A stretch of DNA of 64,000 nt from Sphagnum compactum (Eukaryota > Bryophyta > Sphagnopsida > Sphagnales). Below are positions 13,204 through 24,349 of this stretch, piece after piece. The notes beneath the pieces are model-generated. The model was given only the letters and a program-made list of their open reading frames with translations. It searched no databases and was not told where the DNA came from. The stretch spans positions 6,892,515-6,956,514 of the forward strand of contig OZ234499.1 of assembly GCA_965153455.1 (NCBI GenBank), read 5' to 3'. The stretch's first letter is position 1. Every line of letters begins with the position of its first letter. A program made the translations under genes and the position numbers.

Positions 13204-13760
13204 TACCACCAGCAACAAAGAAAATATTAAAAAATCGCTCGCTCTCTCTCTCTCTCTCTCTCCTAATTTCTTGTCTCAACCGATCCCAGCAGGCTTCAAG
13301 CCCAGGCCAGTCTGAGCTTCGTTAAACACAACCCACTAGTCTACAATATTAACATCAACAACTGCTGTTACAATTCCGGAGCTTCAAAAACTGCAACACC
13401 CACAGACACGCAATTGAACATGATCTGCAGCTGCTTATGTAAAAGAGATCCGGCTGCTGCTTATCACCAGCTTGGTACTACTACTACTTCATCTGCGCAA
13501 GTCATAGCGTCGCAGCAGCAGCGGTTAAAAAGACGACGACGACGACGACGACGACAACAACAACAGCACCATCACCAGTCCACCATCACCGCCCGTGTCT
13601 CTCTCTGTCTGGACTCTACTTTGCCATTGCACGGCGTGTGACACGCACCTTCTGTACCCAACAGCAGCAGCAACAACAACACCCATCACGTACGGGGGGC
13701 TACACAGGAGCTAAAAACAAAAGAGCCTACAGGAACCAAAAAACAAAGCACGGCAAATGA
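13204..13760 (-). promoter_or_regulatory. Aquaporin 5' leader and upstream region with microsatellites
   Basis: A CT repeat at about 13239-13262 (GA on the gene strand) lies some 40-60 bases upstream of the aquaporin start. An ACG repeat followed by CAA/CAG runs at about 13529-13570. Such repeats are frequent in plant 5' leaders. No separate gene is supported. Confidence 0.35.
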
Positions 13761-13828
13761 GTTTTACAAAGGAGAGCGCTAATTTTTTTACACATACCCT
13801 AAAAACCCTAATCACGTTTTTGGGGCCT

Positions 13829-14134
13829 ATTGTGTGTAGATTCATTATAGAGTATAGTAGCTTAAGGGATTTTTATAGGCCCCTAGGTAATAATAATACT
13901 AGGTCTATTTATTTTTATATGAGGATTTTTGAAACATGATATTTTGGCTTGTGTTGAAACTTGAGATTAGTTATAGAGTTATAATATCTTGAAGGATTTT
14001 AGTTTCTTTTAGAGGAATTTTTTGAAGATTATGTAATTTTTGCACGGTGAAATATTTGAGTTTCCATAATTCTTCTTCTTTTGCCTTCTTAAGATACTTT
14101 TTAATGTAAATGGCAAGGCCACACTGTGACACAC
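13829..14134. repeat. Dispersed repeat, inverted partner at 37207-37503
   Basis: About 300 bases here match the reverse complement of 37207-37503 with few changes. Shared words include GGCTTGTGTTGAAACTTGAG and TTTTAATGTAAATGGCAAGG. The copies are 23 kb apart in opposite orientation and flank the CACTA element and the repeat graveyard. No coding function is visible. Confidence 0.8.
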
Positions 14135-15541
14135 CCCCTTGTTTCAATTTTGTCAAGTAGGTGGAGTGGTGGTCATCCACAAGATGAATGAGCCAAATTT
14201 GGCTACAGGTCATTACACAGTAAAAAATAAAATTAAAAATTAAAATAATCGTGCCTAGTTTTGACAACAAGTAATGGAATGCCAAAAAAATTGGCTACAA
14301 TTTGGCTAAAAAGAATCCTACCTTGTTCTCGTGACCACAAATAAGAACTCATAGTCTATTTGTATGGCATGACATGTGATTTTTTTTCCTCAAGATATAA
14401 TGGCAATTTTTGCAAATTTTTTACCAAGGAAAGGTGGGGGAATTTTTGTTTTTCCTCATCCCATCATTTTATTTTATTTTAATTTGCACATATTTCAAGG
14501 CTGCTCTATAATATTTAATAATACTTTTTTGTTTGCATTGAATTTCAATATCATGTATTGATTTTGTTTTTTTAATTTTAGTAAAACCAAAATTTTGAAA
14601 AGAAATCGAAATTGTTCTTTCAAAGTCGGTGGATCATGTGCATATTGAGCTAGGACATGCAAGAATAGTTGCTTCAATGCTTTTTAGTAATCAACTGAAG
14701 TCACTATATCCAAGGTCAAAATGGCCACTACAATTTTCATTATAATTTAAACATATCAAATTTTGGAATTTGACAATATAATAATTGCCAAAACAAAGTT
14801 GTAATTTGCTACATTAGTATTCACCAATGCAAATTCATCCTCAACTAGTTTTTAGTACACAAATGGAACAATAAAAATAGAAGATTTTTTTAATTTTTTT
14901 AATAATATTTTTTATGATCTTGCAACATAACACATTTTTTAACACCTCCCAAGATGATTCATAGTATTTAACATAAATTGATTATTCCTAACCCATTGAA
15001 TATGATGGGCTTAATGGATTTAATATGATATTTTTAACTTTGCAAATCATGTTGATGTTGTTGATGATTCGTTGTGACCCAATGCCACTATTTCACAAAC
15101 CTTATGAAACAATTCACAAGGATATATGAGTTTGATAATTCATTGTTTATAACAAAATGAAATAGAAGATCATATCTAAATTATGAAATGACAAATGAAA
15201 ATGAAAAAATATCACATGAATTAAAATATGATTTAATTATCATCCAAGGACAAGATCGAACAAACTTGTTTTACAAAGGTATGATCAACAATTAAACAAG
15301 ACTTCCATTGATTATAAGTAAGGGAAAATTTTAACAAATAAATAAAAAGCAATGCATGAGTTCCTGAGTTAATAGGTTTTAATGTATTATTGAACCTGCT
15401 AACAACTAATATTGAAATTTTTTATTAAGTATTTTTATTATTGTGGATTAATGTATACATTTTTAATTTTATTTTTTAAAAATAAATACAACCTTGTTAT
15501 AGATTTAATTAAATTACAATTTTTATTCAATAAATCAATAT
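14135..15541. other. AT-rich DNA left of the CACTA element
   Basis: No gene is recognised. A copy of a dispersed motif containing the palindrome AGCCAAATTTGGCT is at about 14189-14202. The remainder is AT-rich. Confidence 0.45.
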
Positions 15542-16320
15542 CACTACAACAACAGGGGGCTATTTTGCGATCCAAATATCATCGCAAACAACAAAGAAAA
15601 AATTTTCCGAAAGCTCGCTGTTGCGAACCATAATTCCTCGCAAACTCTTAAGCTTTTGCGATACCATAACATTCGCACCCGTACCATTGCAAGTCCTTCA
15701 CAACTCCCGAACTTGATAAAATCGCAAAACTTTTTCGATTATAACTGCTTCTATACATTGTTTGCGATTAACACTACATCGGAAACTATTTGCAACAAAC
15801 CCATCACCGCAACGACTTAGCGAATCGACTCAAAAGTCTATCGGTTTTCGATTTAAGATCTAACGCAAACATTTCGGGATTCTCAAAATGCCGCTAAAAG
15901 TTTGCGATTAACATTACATCGGAAACTATTTGCAACAAACCCATCACTGCAACGACTTAGCGAATCGACTCAAAAGTCTATCGGTTTCCGATGTAAGATC
16001 TAACACAAACATTTTGGGATTCTCAAAATGCCGCTAAAAGTTTGCGAAATCTATGATTTCGCAAACCTATTCTGGAATCATTTTACCCGTAAGAATGTAG
16101 CGATGTCTGTGACATGGTATATTTGGTCTTTTGGCTTTTGCAGTGTTGCGAAGAATTATGACTCGCAAATGGTTTTGAGATCCACTGTGTATCGCAAGAG
16201 CATGGCACTGTATTCTTATTTTGGAAACATGGTTTATATTCATTTGAAGTCACTTTGGAAGGCAAAAAAAAATATCTATATCAAAATTTCAAAATTTACA
16301 ATGTAAAAGGGTTTGCAACC
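15542..16320. repeat. Left subterminal repeat region of the CACTA element
   Basis: Dense copies of TTTGCGA and TCGCAAA occur in both orientations. Within it, 15761-15900 is tandemly duplicated as 15901-16040 (140-base unit). The two units differ at about six positions, five of them transitions and three at CpG sites. The matching right-hand region is about 23850-24349. Confidence 0.8.
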
Positions 16321-16345
16321 CTTGGGTATCTAACACACTAGCTGT

Positions 16346-18188
16346 CTATCTAGATTTCCTTCCCCTCTTAGATTTCTTCCTTGAATCTTTCTTCCTAGTG
16401 TTCTCTGGTGGAGGGGGAGGCTGCTCATCCTCCTCCCTCTCTTCATCGTCCCCCTGCCCCTCCTCCTCCTCCTCCTCCTCCTCCTCCTCCCTATCCTCTT
16501 TATCTTTGCCCCCTGCAGAACCTGCATTTCGACTAGCAAATGAACTGGGTCCACTGCTAGTGGTAGCACTGGGAGCAGTGCTAGCGCCTCTCTCCTCATC
16601 ACTGCTGCCCTGGGAGCTCTCACTCTCACCCTCAGATGCCTGCATTTCAACATGCAAAGCTTAGTCAACACCATAAATGAAAATCTTGATTCAAATGAAA
16701 ACAATCTCAACACAAACAGAAATTGAATCCCAACCAAACCCACTCACCAATAGTGCATCAACATGTTCAAAAAGATGCTCCTTGCCATGCTCCTGGCCCA
16801 TTGTCATTTCTGCAGCTGTGATTTTCCTCTTGTACCTCTTGTACTGTCCCCATAATACAACAGGTCAATAAAAACGCATAAAGAATATATTCAAGTCTCC
16901 GACCACTTTTGCGAAGCGCAGACCTTCGCATACTGAAACTTGCGAAGCAGTTTGTGAAACAAATCCCATCGTATCTTTGCGAAACAAACGCCATTTGACC
17001 TATATTTGCGATGCAATTCGCATCGTAAAGGTATCACAAACAGTCCTATTTGACTCCACAGAAACTCAACTTTATTTAAATCTTTGCAGGAAAGAAATGG
17101 AGGAGAGGGAGGGTACTTACAAATGCTGCTTTGAGGCCTGGAATGCCACCTTGCCCTAGCCTGTGGGTGGTGGGTGGAACCAGTTTCACTCACTCTGTTG
17201 CCTTGAGGAACTTCAATGGTGGATCACCAACCTCGTCCACCATTGATTGGCATTCAGTAAGCTTGAGCTCCAGTGCCTTCAGGTCACGGTTAGACCTCCC
17301 AAACTCTCTTGCCTTCTTGGCCTTGGCTAACTGTTCTGTGATCTCCTTCAGCTGCCTTATTGCTTTCAGCTGCACCTCAGACTGGTAGAAGGCATTCTAG
17401 ATGTCTTCTGAGAACTAAAGCGGCCTCTCCAAGTTCCTGTACACATTCAGGTCTCTCAGGTGAGCACGAATCTTCATCCTGTCATGGTATCTTGCTTGAG
17501 ACATTGAATTGGAGATCTTGTCTGCAATCCACTGTGAATCAAGCTCTCCTCCATTTCGAAATGCTCCCTTGACCTGATTTATCACTCTCTTCTGCTCTGC
17601 ATTTGAGAGAGTGCCCCACTCAACTCTTCGTGCAAAGTTGGTGGAGACAATGTGCCTAATGGTGTTCTTGGCCCCAGTGTATGCCAGCTCGGTTGGAATT
17701 CCCTCCTCTGCCAATGTTATCAGAGGGAGCTTCTTCTTCTCCTCCTCCTTCTTCTTCAGGTCGAGCTTCTCCTTTCTGATGGCATCCCTCTCATCCTTCC
17801 TCCTTTTCTTCTCGAGAGTTCTAGGTGAGAGAGTTCCTGTTGTTGCTCCCTCATCTCTCTTTCTCTTCTTCTCTGTTGCCTTGGCTTCTACAGCCTTCCT
17901 TGCCTCCTCCTCTCTTTGTGCTTCCCCAACAGTCAGCCCTGCTTGCAATGCTTGACCTAAGATGGCTGTCAAGGATGCCAGCCCTTCAATTGTCCTAGTA
18001 TCGATTGCAAACAGCTCTGAAGCTCTCAAGTGATTAGCAACCATCTTCCTCAACCTTTCCTCATTGTTGTCACCTCTAGACCCAGAACCCCCTCCACCAG
18101 TCCCAGCCATTGCAATCTGCAACCTCCTCTCTGCCCAAGCTTTCCTTCGACAATTCTCGAGCAATGCCGAGAATGAATTCAAATTCAC
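16346..18188 (-). pseudogene. CACTA accessory gene, TNPA/Ptta-like, with two stops
   Basis: Four exons on the minus strand fit in phase: 18188-17194, 17160-17121, 16843-16748 and 16639-16346, about 475 codons. In-frame TAG codons at 17415-17417 and 17397-17399 break it; both could come from TGG or CAG by one transition. The predicted protein has a Gly/Ser stretch, a long charged coiled-coil-like part (KKRRKDERDAIRKEKL), a segment with WIADKISNSMSQARYHDRMK that recalls the plant Transposase_24/Ptta accessory proteins, a second helical part, and a tail with poly-Glu, poly-Pro and a basic end. Assignment to that family is tentative. By analogy it would bind the subterminal repeats. It is transcribed divergently from the SET and transposase genes. 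Confidence 0.6.
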
Positions 18189-18189
18189 T

Positions 18190-18768
18190 CGCCGTCCTAC
18201 TCTAGTCTAGACCCCCAGAAAGATTTCACTACACCTTCAAGGGATTCCGTTCCAGCTTAAGGACTTTCGGCAATTCAGGGCTTGTGATGTAATCCGCATC
18301 GCAACTTGCGATATGCTATTTATTGCAAAGGAGTCTGGGTTTCAAAAATGACTAACGGACGCATTTTCGAAGGCCGTGCAATGCTGTTAGTTTCGCAAAG
18401 TTAGAGGGTTGCGAAGTCGGGGGCTTCGCTAATGTAGGAGGAAGTTAAAGGGTTTAGGGCTTTGGTTTAAGTAACGTATGCAGATGTGAAGAGGGATGCG
18501 ATGGTGGGGGTTCGCAATGGGTTCGCAAAGTTTTAATTTATTCTGGCTTTAACATTTTGTTGTTTTTTTTGCATATGCCAAAGGGTTTTGGGCAACCAGT
18601 CCTATAGGCATTGTTGAGCCCACATTGGATGTAGGTATGCATTTCTTTTTGGTTTAGGTAGTCTCAATTTATGAGTAGTCAAGGGTTTATATTGTTGTAT
18701 CACATGATTTTTGAAAGTCTAATCTGGTCTTTGCCTTACATTTGTGCCTTATTAATGTGACAGATGAT
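18190..18768. promoter_or_regulatory. Divergent promoter region inside the CACTA element
   Basis: This roughly 580-base stretch separates the start of the minus-strand accessory gene from the plus-strand SET gene. It contains several GCGAAG/TTCGCAA motifs like those in the element's ends. No core promoter motif can be fixed. Confidence 0.35.
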
Positions 18769-19916
18769 ATGTCTTCCTCCTCTATTGTCTCCACTAGTGA
18801 CTCATCCTCCTCAAATGAAGGCACATTAGCTCATACGCAGGCAGAGGTGTCTCATTCTCCTCATGGTCCACCTCGGTAGCTTTGCCAATGCACCAAGTGT
18901 GTTGGTCAGATTTCACAAAAGTCATATGTTTGTGCTTAACACATTCAGCGATTTGGGCGTCATCGTGGTCTTACCCCAGGAGCTTCTTCATCTCATGTGG
19001 TAAGTGTCATTTTACCATTGCCATTTTTCCTCTTTGATACATGTTATTTTTCATGAAATCCTCTTTGAAACTATTTTCACTTCCATGGTTTGTTGTGGTT
19101 TTTTGAATGTAATAGGGTTCCCGTATGACACCACCACCCTATGTTCTATCACAAGGGGTTTTAGCTGCCATAGGAAATGCACTTTCGCATGCATTTGCTG
19201 TAGGGATTGGTACCTCTCATGAGGCTAGTAAGCCACATCATGAGGCAAGGCCACGTGTGCCCTCCATTAGGCAGCGATCCAAAGCACAACGTCCAAGTGA
19301 GGGTCATGCTAGGACTATTGTTGAGGGCAGATGGGGTATGTGTGAGTTCACTGGCAAATGTGCCAATATTATCCAGTCATGGAACCCTGCAGTTCTTGGG
19401 TTGCTTAATAGTTTGCCCTATGATGAGGAGGTTGTGGTTTGGGGTAGACGATGGATTGTTAAGACCTCTACACTTGGAGAGAGGCATGGCTATGGAGTAT
19501 ATGCTTGTGAGGACATCATTGTAGAGGATTCAGCTAGTTGTCGTAGAGAGGGTCCTACTTTGTTCCCTTATGGTGGGCCTATATATAAGAGAAGACATTG
19601 GAACATGATCCTCACACAACATCCTGAGTGGAAGACCTTTGCTCTTGAGATGGACACATTTGCTGGTAGCACTAGGAGGCATAGTGATGGGAGGGTGATA
19701 GATGGAGACCCCATACGTTCTGGAAACATTGCTAGTTTTATCAACAGTACGGTGGGGACTCGGCCTAAGCGTAGGGCTAATTGTGAGTGGGTTTTTATTG
19801 AGGGACCTCCTCCAGCACCATATGGCCAGACTTATCATGAAGACCATTGCCTAGTTATAGCTACTAGGACCATCAGATCAGGAGATGAGTTGTTTACACA
19901 CTATGAGTGGAATTAG
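18769..19916 (+). pseudogene. SET-domain protein gene carried by the CACTA element
   Basis: SET domains are lysine methyltransferase folds, mostly acting on histones. Exon 1 (18769-18999) and exon 2 (19116-19916) join in phase 0 across a GT-AG intron. Exon 1 holds a Cys-rich CQCTKC motif and HIQRFGRHRG, resembling N-terminal modules of some TNP2-type transposases, and is broken by TAG at 18877 and TAA at 18937 (each one transition from a Gln codon). Exon 2 is open for 263 codons from its first ATG. Counting from there, the SET core spans about 112-262: GYGVYA at 122-127, GNIASFINS at 200-208 (in place of RFINHSC), ANCEW at 218-222 and GDELFTHYEW at 253-262. There is no post-SET cysteine cluster. 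If translation starts in exon 2, the SET part is still intact. Confidence 0.78.
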
Positions 19917-20083
19917 GATTCCACCATTTCTGAACTATGTACTTTGTTTAAGACATAACATACCATATCTATATACATGCATTTTGGCATTTTATATTTA
20001 TAATGTAATATGCAACTATGCTTGGTATATAGTTAAGATCTTCTGGATTTGGTATTCCATAGAATATTCGGCCTTCTGAAGAC

Positions 20084-23000
20084 ATGCTGCCACGGAGGTT
20101 GAGAGCAACATATCAGGAAATGGGCATGCCACACAAATCAGACTCTTCATCAACTCATTCTTCATCAAATGACTTGTCTCCTCATGATGAAGGTGTCTCT
20201 CAACCAGTTCAGGAAGCACCACTGCCTGCAAACCAAGAACAAGCGATGGATGACTTCATGGTTGACTCGTTTGGACTTGACATGGTTGATGATATGTCTG
20301 GCAACCCACATGATGAAGGAGCCAATGTAGATGATCCACGTCATCAACATACTGCCCAGGGACAACGGCAGTGGCAAGAGGCGGAGGCACATGCTCAAAC
20401 ACCTATTTTTCAAGGTTCAAGGTTAAGCCGTTTAGCAGCCATACCGGGGTTGTTAAACATCCAAGCAAAACACAAGGCAAGCAATACTATGTTGTCAGAC
20501 ATTTTCCAGTATTGTCATAGCCTCTTGCTGCCTAAGGAAAATGTTTTGCCAGGATCTTGGAAGGAGGCTAAAAAGATCTTATTCTCCATAGGCATGGAGT
20601 ATCAAATTGTCCATGCATGTGTTAATGACTGCATGTTATTTCATGGGAACAATGCCCATTTAATGGAGTGCAGTACATGTGAAGAGGCTCGATATGATCC
20701 TCACATGCTTACAGAGAAGGTGCCCAGGAAATCAGTAAGGTGGTTTCCCATTATTCCTCGCTTGCTGCACATGTATCGATGTACAGACTTGGCCGAGTTA
20801 ATGGTTTGGCATAAGAAACATCGATCAAAGCCTGGTGTTATGAGGTTACCGGTTGACTCTCCTGCTCACAAGCATGTGGAGTTAACATGGCCAGAGTTTG
20901 AGCGTGACCCTAGGCATGTGAGGTTGGGGTTAGCATCAGATGGTGTTAGTCCACATTCACTTGGAGGAAAGGGACAACCTACCTCTATTTGGCTAGTTGT
21001 TGTCATGAATTACAACCTTCCTCCGTGGTTGTCTATGAAAAAAGGATTTTTGCTGCTTTCTCTTATTATCCCAGGGCCAAGTAAGGTGAAAAACCTAGAC
21101 ACCTACTTAGCACTAGTGGTCGATGAGCTCAAAACGCTGTGGGATGGAGTATGGGCATATGATGGGAGGAAGACCACTGGAGGAATACCACGTGTATTCA
21201 AGTTTAGGGCAATCTGCATGTGGACAATGCATGATTATCCTGGTAAGAACTCATGCACATGCCTCTATATTTTTTTTTATTATTCTGTTTTGTGATTATT
21301 TGTTGTTCTAATATTCAGTTCTTCTACAATCAGGGTTTGGTTTTGTAAGTGGGCTGCAAACTCAAGCTACAAGGCCTGCTCTACATGTGGCCCAAGTTTG
21401 GAGGACATGGCTAAATACTCAAGCCATCTTCGCAAAATTGTTTACCTTGGCCATACACAGTTTCTTCCACTGGGACATGATATGAGATCAGACCCACTTT
21501 TATTTTCATCTTTTGACATGCCTTATGGTGATGAGCGTGATATTCCAGAAGCTACCACTTTTGCATATTGGAGGGATGTGGCCAATAGAGTTATTGACCC
21601 AAATGATTCTATGGTGTTTGAGGGTAGTGGATTGACAAGGTGGGGTATACTCAACAGCTTGCCCTACTGGGGTGAGCTGAAAATACGTCATCTCTTGGAC
21701 CCCATGCACATTGAGGGAAATGTGGGAAAGGCTATCATAAAACAGCTCTATGGAGAGAAGGACAGTAACTTTAGGGAGGCCTGTGAGGATTTTGAGAGGC
21801 ATCCCGATGTGTGGATTACTGTTGATCCTAACACAGGTATTGAGCAGCGACCATTAGCCCCATGGACACTTACTACATAGGAAAGAAAAGACTTTCGAAA
21901 TCGCATAGGAGAGATGCGATTCCCTACAGGTTTGAACTTTGATGGCAAGGGTTGAATTTAGAAGTACTCTGTTGCTTTTATTTATATTTATCTGTATGCC
22001 TCATACTGGAAAAAGAGTTTGAAATATAGAATGCTATCTGTTGGATGTCTAGAATACTTTTGTATAATTTTATGGATCCTTGTTGCAGGTTATGGAGCTA
22101 ATCTTCAAAAAGCTTTTGGTAGGGACGATGACCACAAGTGGCCAAGGTATCTCAAGACACATGACTATCATCGTTTAATGCAGCACATATTGCCTATGGC
22201 AATAATAGGCTTAGCTAGTGCAGAAGTACAAGATGCTCTTTGGTCACTGGGATATCTGTTGAGATGGGTATGCTCAAAGGAGTTATTTGTAGAGGAGATT
22301 CCAAGAATGAGGGTAATAGCAACAGAGGTGGTATGCAAGTTGGAAAAGGCCTTCCCTCCATCATTTTTTGATTGTCAAGTGCATTTACTAGTTCACCTTG
22401 TGGATGAGATAGCCATTGCTGGTCCTGTGCATTGTCGGTGGATGTATTGGCTTGAAAGATATATGGCAGTATTAAAGGGTTATGTCCGTAACCATGCACG
22501 AGTGGAGGGAAGCATGGCAACAGGACACTTGGCAGCAGAGAGCATGTTTTATTGCACCAACATCTTGGCCACTATAGATCCATCATGTCCTCATGTCTGG
22601 ATGGAGGAAAGAGAAGAGGAGGAAGACCGTTTGACTGGTGCCATCAAAACACGTATGTTATTACCTATAGAGTTAATTCAGCTGACCACATTCATGTTGA
22701 ATAATAGCAATGTCATGGAAGAGTGGAGGAACTTCTATGAGAATGCCAAAAGTATGAGTGGGAGATCAAGGATTTTTCCTACGTTTCATAAGTACATGAA
22801 AGAGAAGTTGGCTGAAGTGGATCAATTGTTGGCACAAGGAGAAAGTATAGCATGTTTTCCAGAGATCACAGATGATGTTCGCACCATTGTTCATGGATCA
22901 CTGAGAGTTGTGGCAACACGTTCAGCAATGTGGACACAAGGAAGACATTTCAGGTATTTATTTTTTCTATTTCATTAGGCATATTAACTCATCTTCACAT

Positions 23001-23589
23001 TCGAGACAAGTTTTTTAGAATGTTCTAGGATGATTTTTATGGGCATGAAGTTTCTATTATCATATAAGTTATTGACTCACAATGCCTAACACAATATTAA
23101 TTTCAGGATTTCCAGTTTGGATGAAAAGAGGGGCCGCACCTTTGACTGTGGAGTTCAAGGGCAATTCATTCAGGACTCTAGAAGCAGTCGGCATGACAGG
23201 AATATTGTTTGAGATATTGTGCCACATTATGGAAAGCTGGAAGAGATCTTGGTGGTATCTTATTATGCACATTCAAAGTTTGAAGAGTATGTGTTTAAGT
23301 GCAAGTGGTTTAAAGTGAACCTTGCTGGTGCAAATTGCACTGTAGATCAGGATGAGTGCGGACACACACGGTTAAAGACATCTACCACCAGTTATCAGCC
23401 ATCTCATTGGCAAACTTCAGAGCCATTTACTTTTCCAGTCATGTAAAACAATGTTTTTATCTTCCTTATCCCCCAAACCCAGAGGAGTGGTCACTTGTTG
23501 TCACATATGTGCCACGGTCCCATTCTATTCTAGGTGAGAAACCAGAGGTTGTGTTTACAACCTCTGAGGTGGATGATGACCACGTATAA
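20084..23589 (+). pseudogene. TNP2-type CACTA transposase, broken
   Basis: This gene would cut and move the element. Exons: 20084-21242, 21334-21950, 22089-22953 and 23107-23589. Recognisable family blocks include FPIIPRLLHMY, LASDGVSPHS (likely first catalytic Asp), NLPPWLSMKK, LDPMHIEGNV (likely catalytic Asp/Glu region), a DUF4218-like part after GYGANLQKAFG (exon 3) and a DUF4216-like end (HYGKLEEILVVSYY, FKCKWFKV). Breaks: a frame change at about 21363-21366, a TAG at 21878-21880, a TGA at 23210-23212 (CGA in relatives would fit) and a frame change at about 23435-23438. Stops fit C-to-T changes. The start is uncertain; an upstream exon is possible. No functional product is expected from this copy. 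Confidence 0.88.
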
Positions 23590-23849
23590 TGTACTACTCA
23601 TTATTTTTATGCAAATTGCCATTGAGGCTTGTGGTTCTATATTACTGCACAATGTTCATTGTGTCATTTTTTGCCTATTCTGCTCCATTGTGTAATTTTA
23701 TTTTTAAGAATAGGAGCACTGCTATGCGTACTTTACTGAATTTTCACTCAGTCTACTAAGGCAAAATATATTATAATAATGGTTAAGTGGATTTATAGCT
23801 TCCATTTGGTCTAAAAGATTTTTTATTTTTTTTATGGCGTTTTGGGAAT

Positions 23850-24349
23850 TAGATGACATTGCGAAACCTTTTGCGAAACTTCCTTCTCCAGTAACCCTTT
23901 CACTAATTTGCGAGCTAACGTACATCGCAACTTGCGATACGTCCACCACCGGAAAGTTTTGTAAAAATTTGTGATGAGGTTTGCGATACATATTCAAACG
24001 CAAAATGAGAGGCGCCGAATAACGTAAGCTTGCGATGTCTTGTGACTCTCAAAGTTTGTAGCGATACTTTGTGTATTGTAAAATGTGCGATGTTTTGAGT
24101 ATGATTAAACGTTGCAAAGTGTGGAATATCGTTAGGGTGGACGGAGACTGAGCGGGTCGCAAAGTTTTGTTTGTGGTATATGTCGCAAAAGTGCTACGAT
24201 GAAATAAGGTACATTATAAATTAGCGATGGGTGGTGCACCACAAGTTGCGATGCGTGTCGCATCGCAAATATGGCAGGTTGTTTTTGCTTCGCAAACCCT
24301 TCAGGTTTTTTGTTTGGCCCTTCGCAAAAAGGCACAATATGTAGTAGTG
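23850..24349. repeat. Right subterminal repeat region of the CACTA element
   Basis: Many TTTGCGA/TCGCAAA motifs in both orientations mirror the left end, finishing in GTAGTAGTG, the inverted counterpart of the left CACTACAAC. Confidence 0.8.

Larger units (their letters stand above)
15542..24349 (+). mobile_element. CACTA (En/Spm) DNA transposon, about 8.8 kb, decayed
   Basis: The left end reads CACTACAACAACAGGGGGC and the right end, reversed, reads CACTACTACATATTGTGCC; both continue into TTTTGCGA. Flanking triplets TAT (left) and TAC (right) would be a 3-base target duplication with one change. Both ends are packed with subterminal TTTGCGAT/ATCGCAAA motifs, the expected transposase binding region of this superfamily. 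It carries three gene-like units: an accessory gene (minus, 16346-18188), a SET-domain gene (plus, about 18769-19916) and a TNP2-type transposase (plus, 20084-23589). In-frame stops and at least two frameshifts show that this copy is not autonomous. Confidence 0.9.

Noticed and set aside
16398-16664. A Ser-rich plus-strand open frame in the CACTA element
   Set aside because: It is the antisense of the poly-Glu exon of the minus-strand accessory gene.
19125-21242. SET and transposase exons as one fused protein
   Set aside because: The SET frame ends with a stop directly after the normal SET terminus (HYEWN), and no donor site near it fits; two separate genes are simpler, though alternative splicing cannot be excluded.
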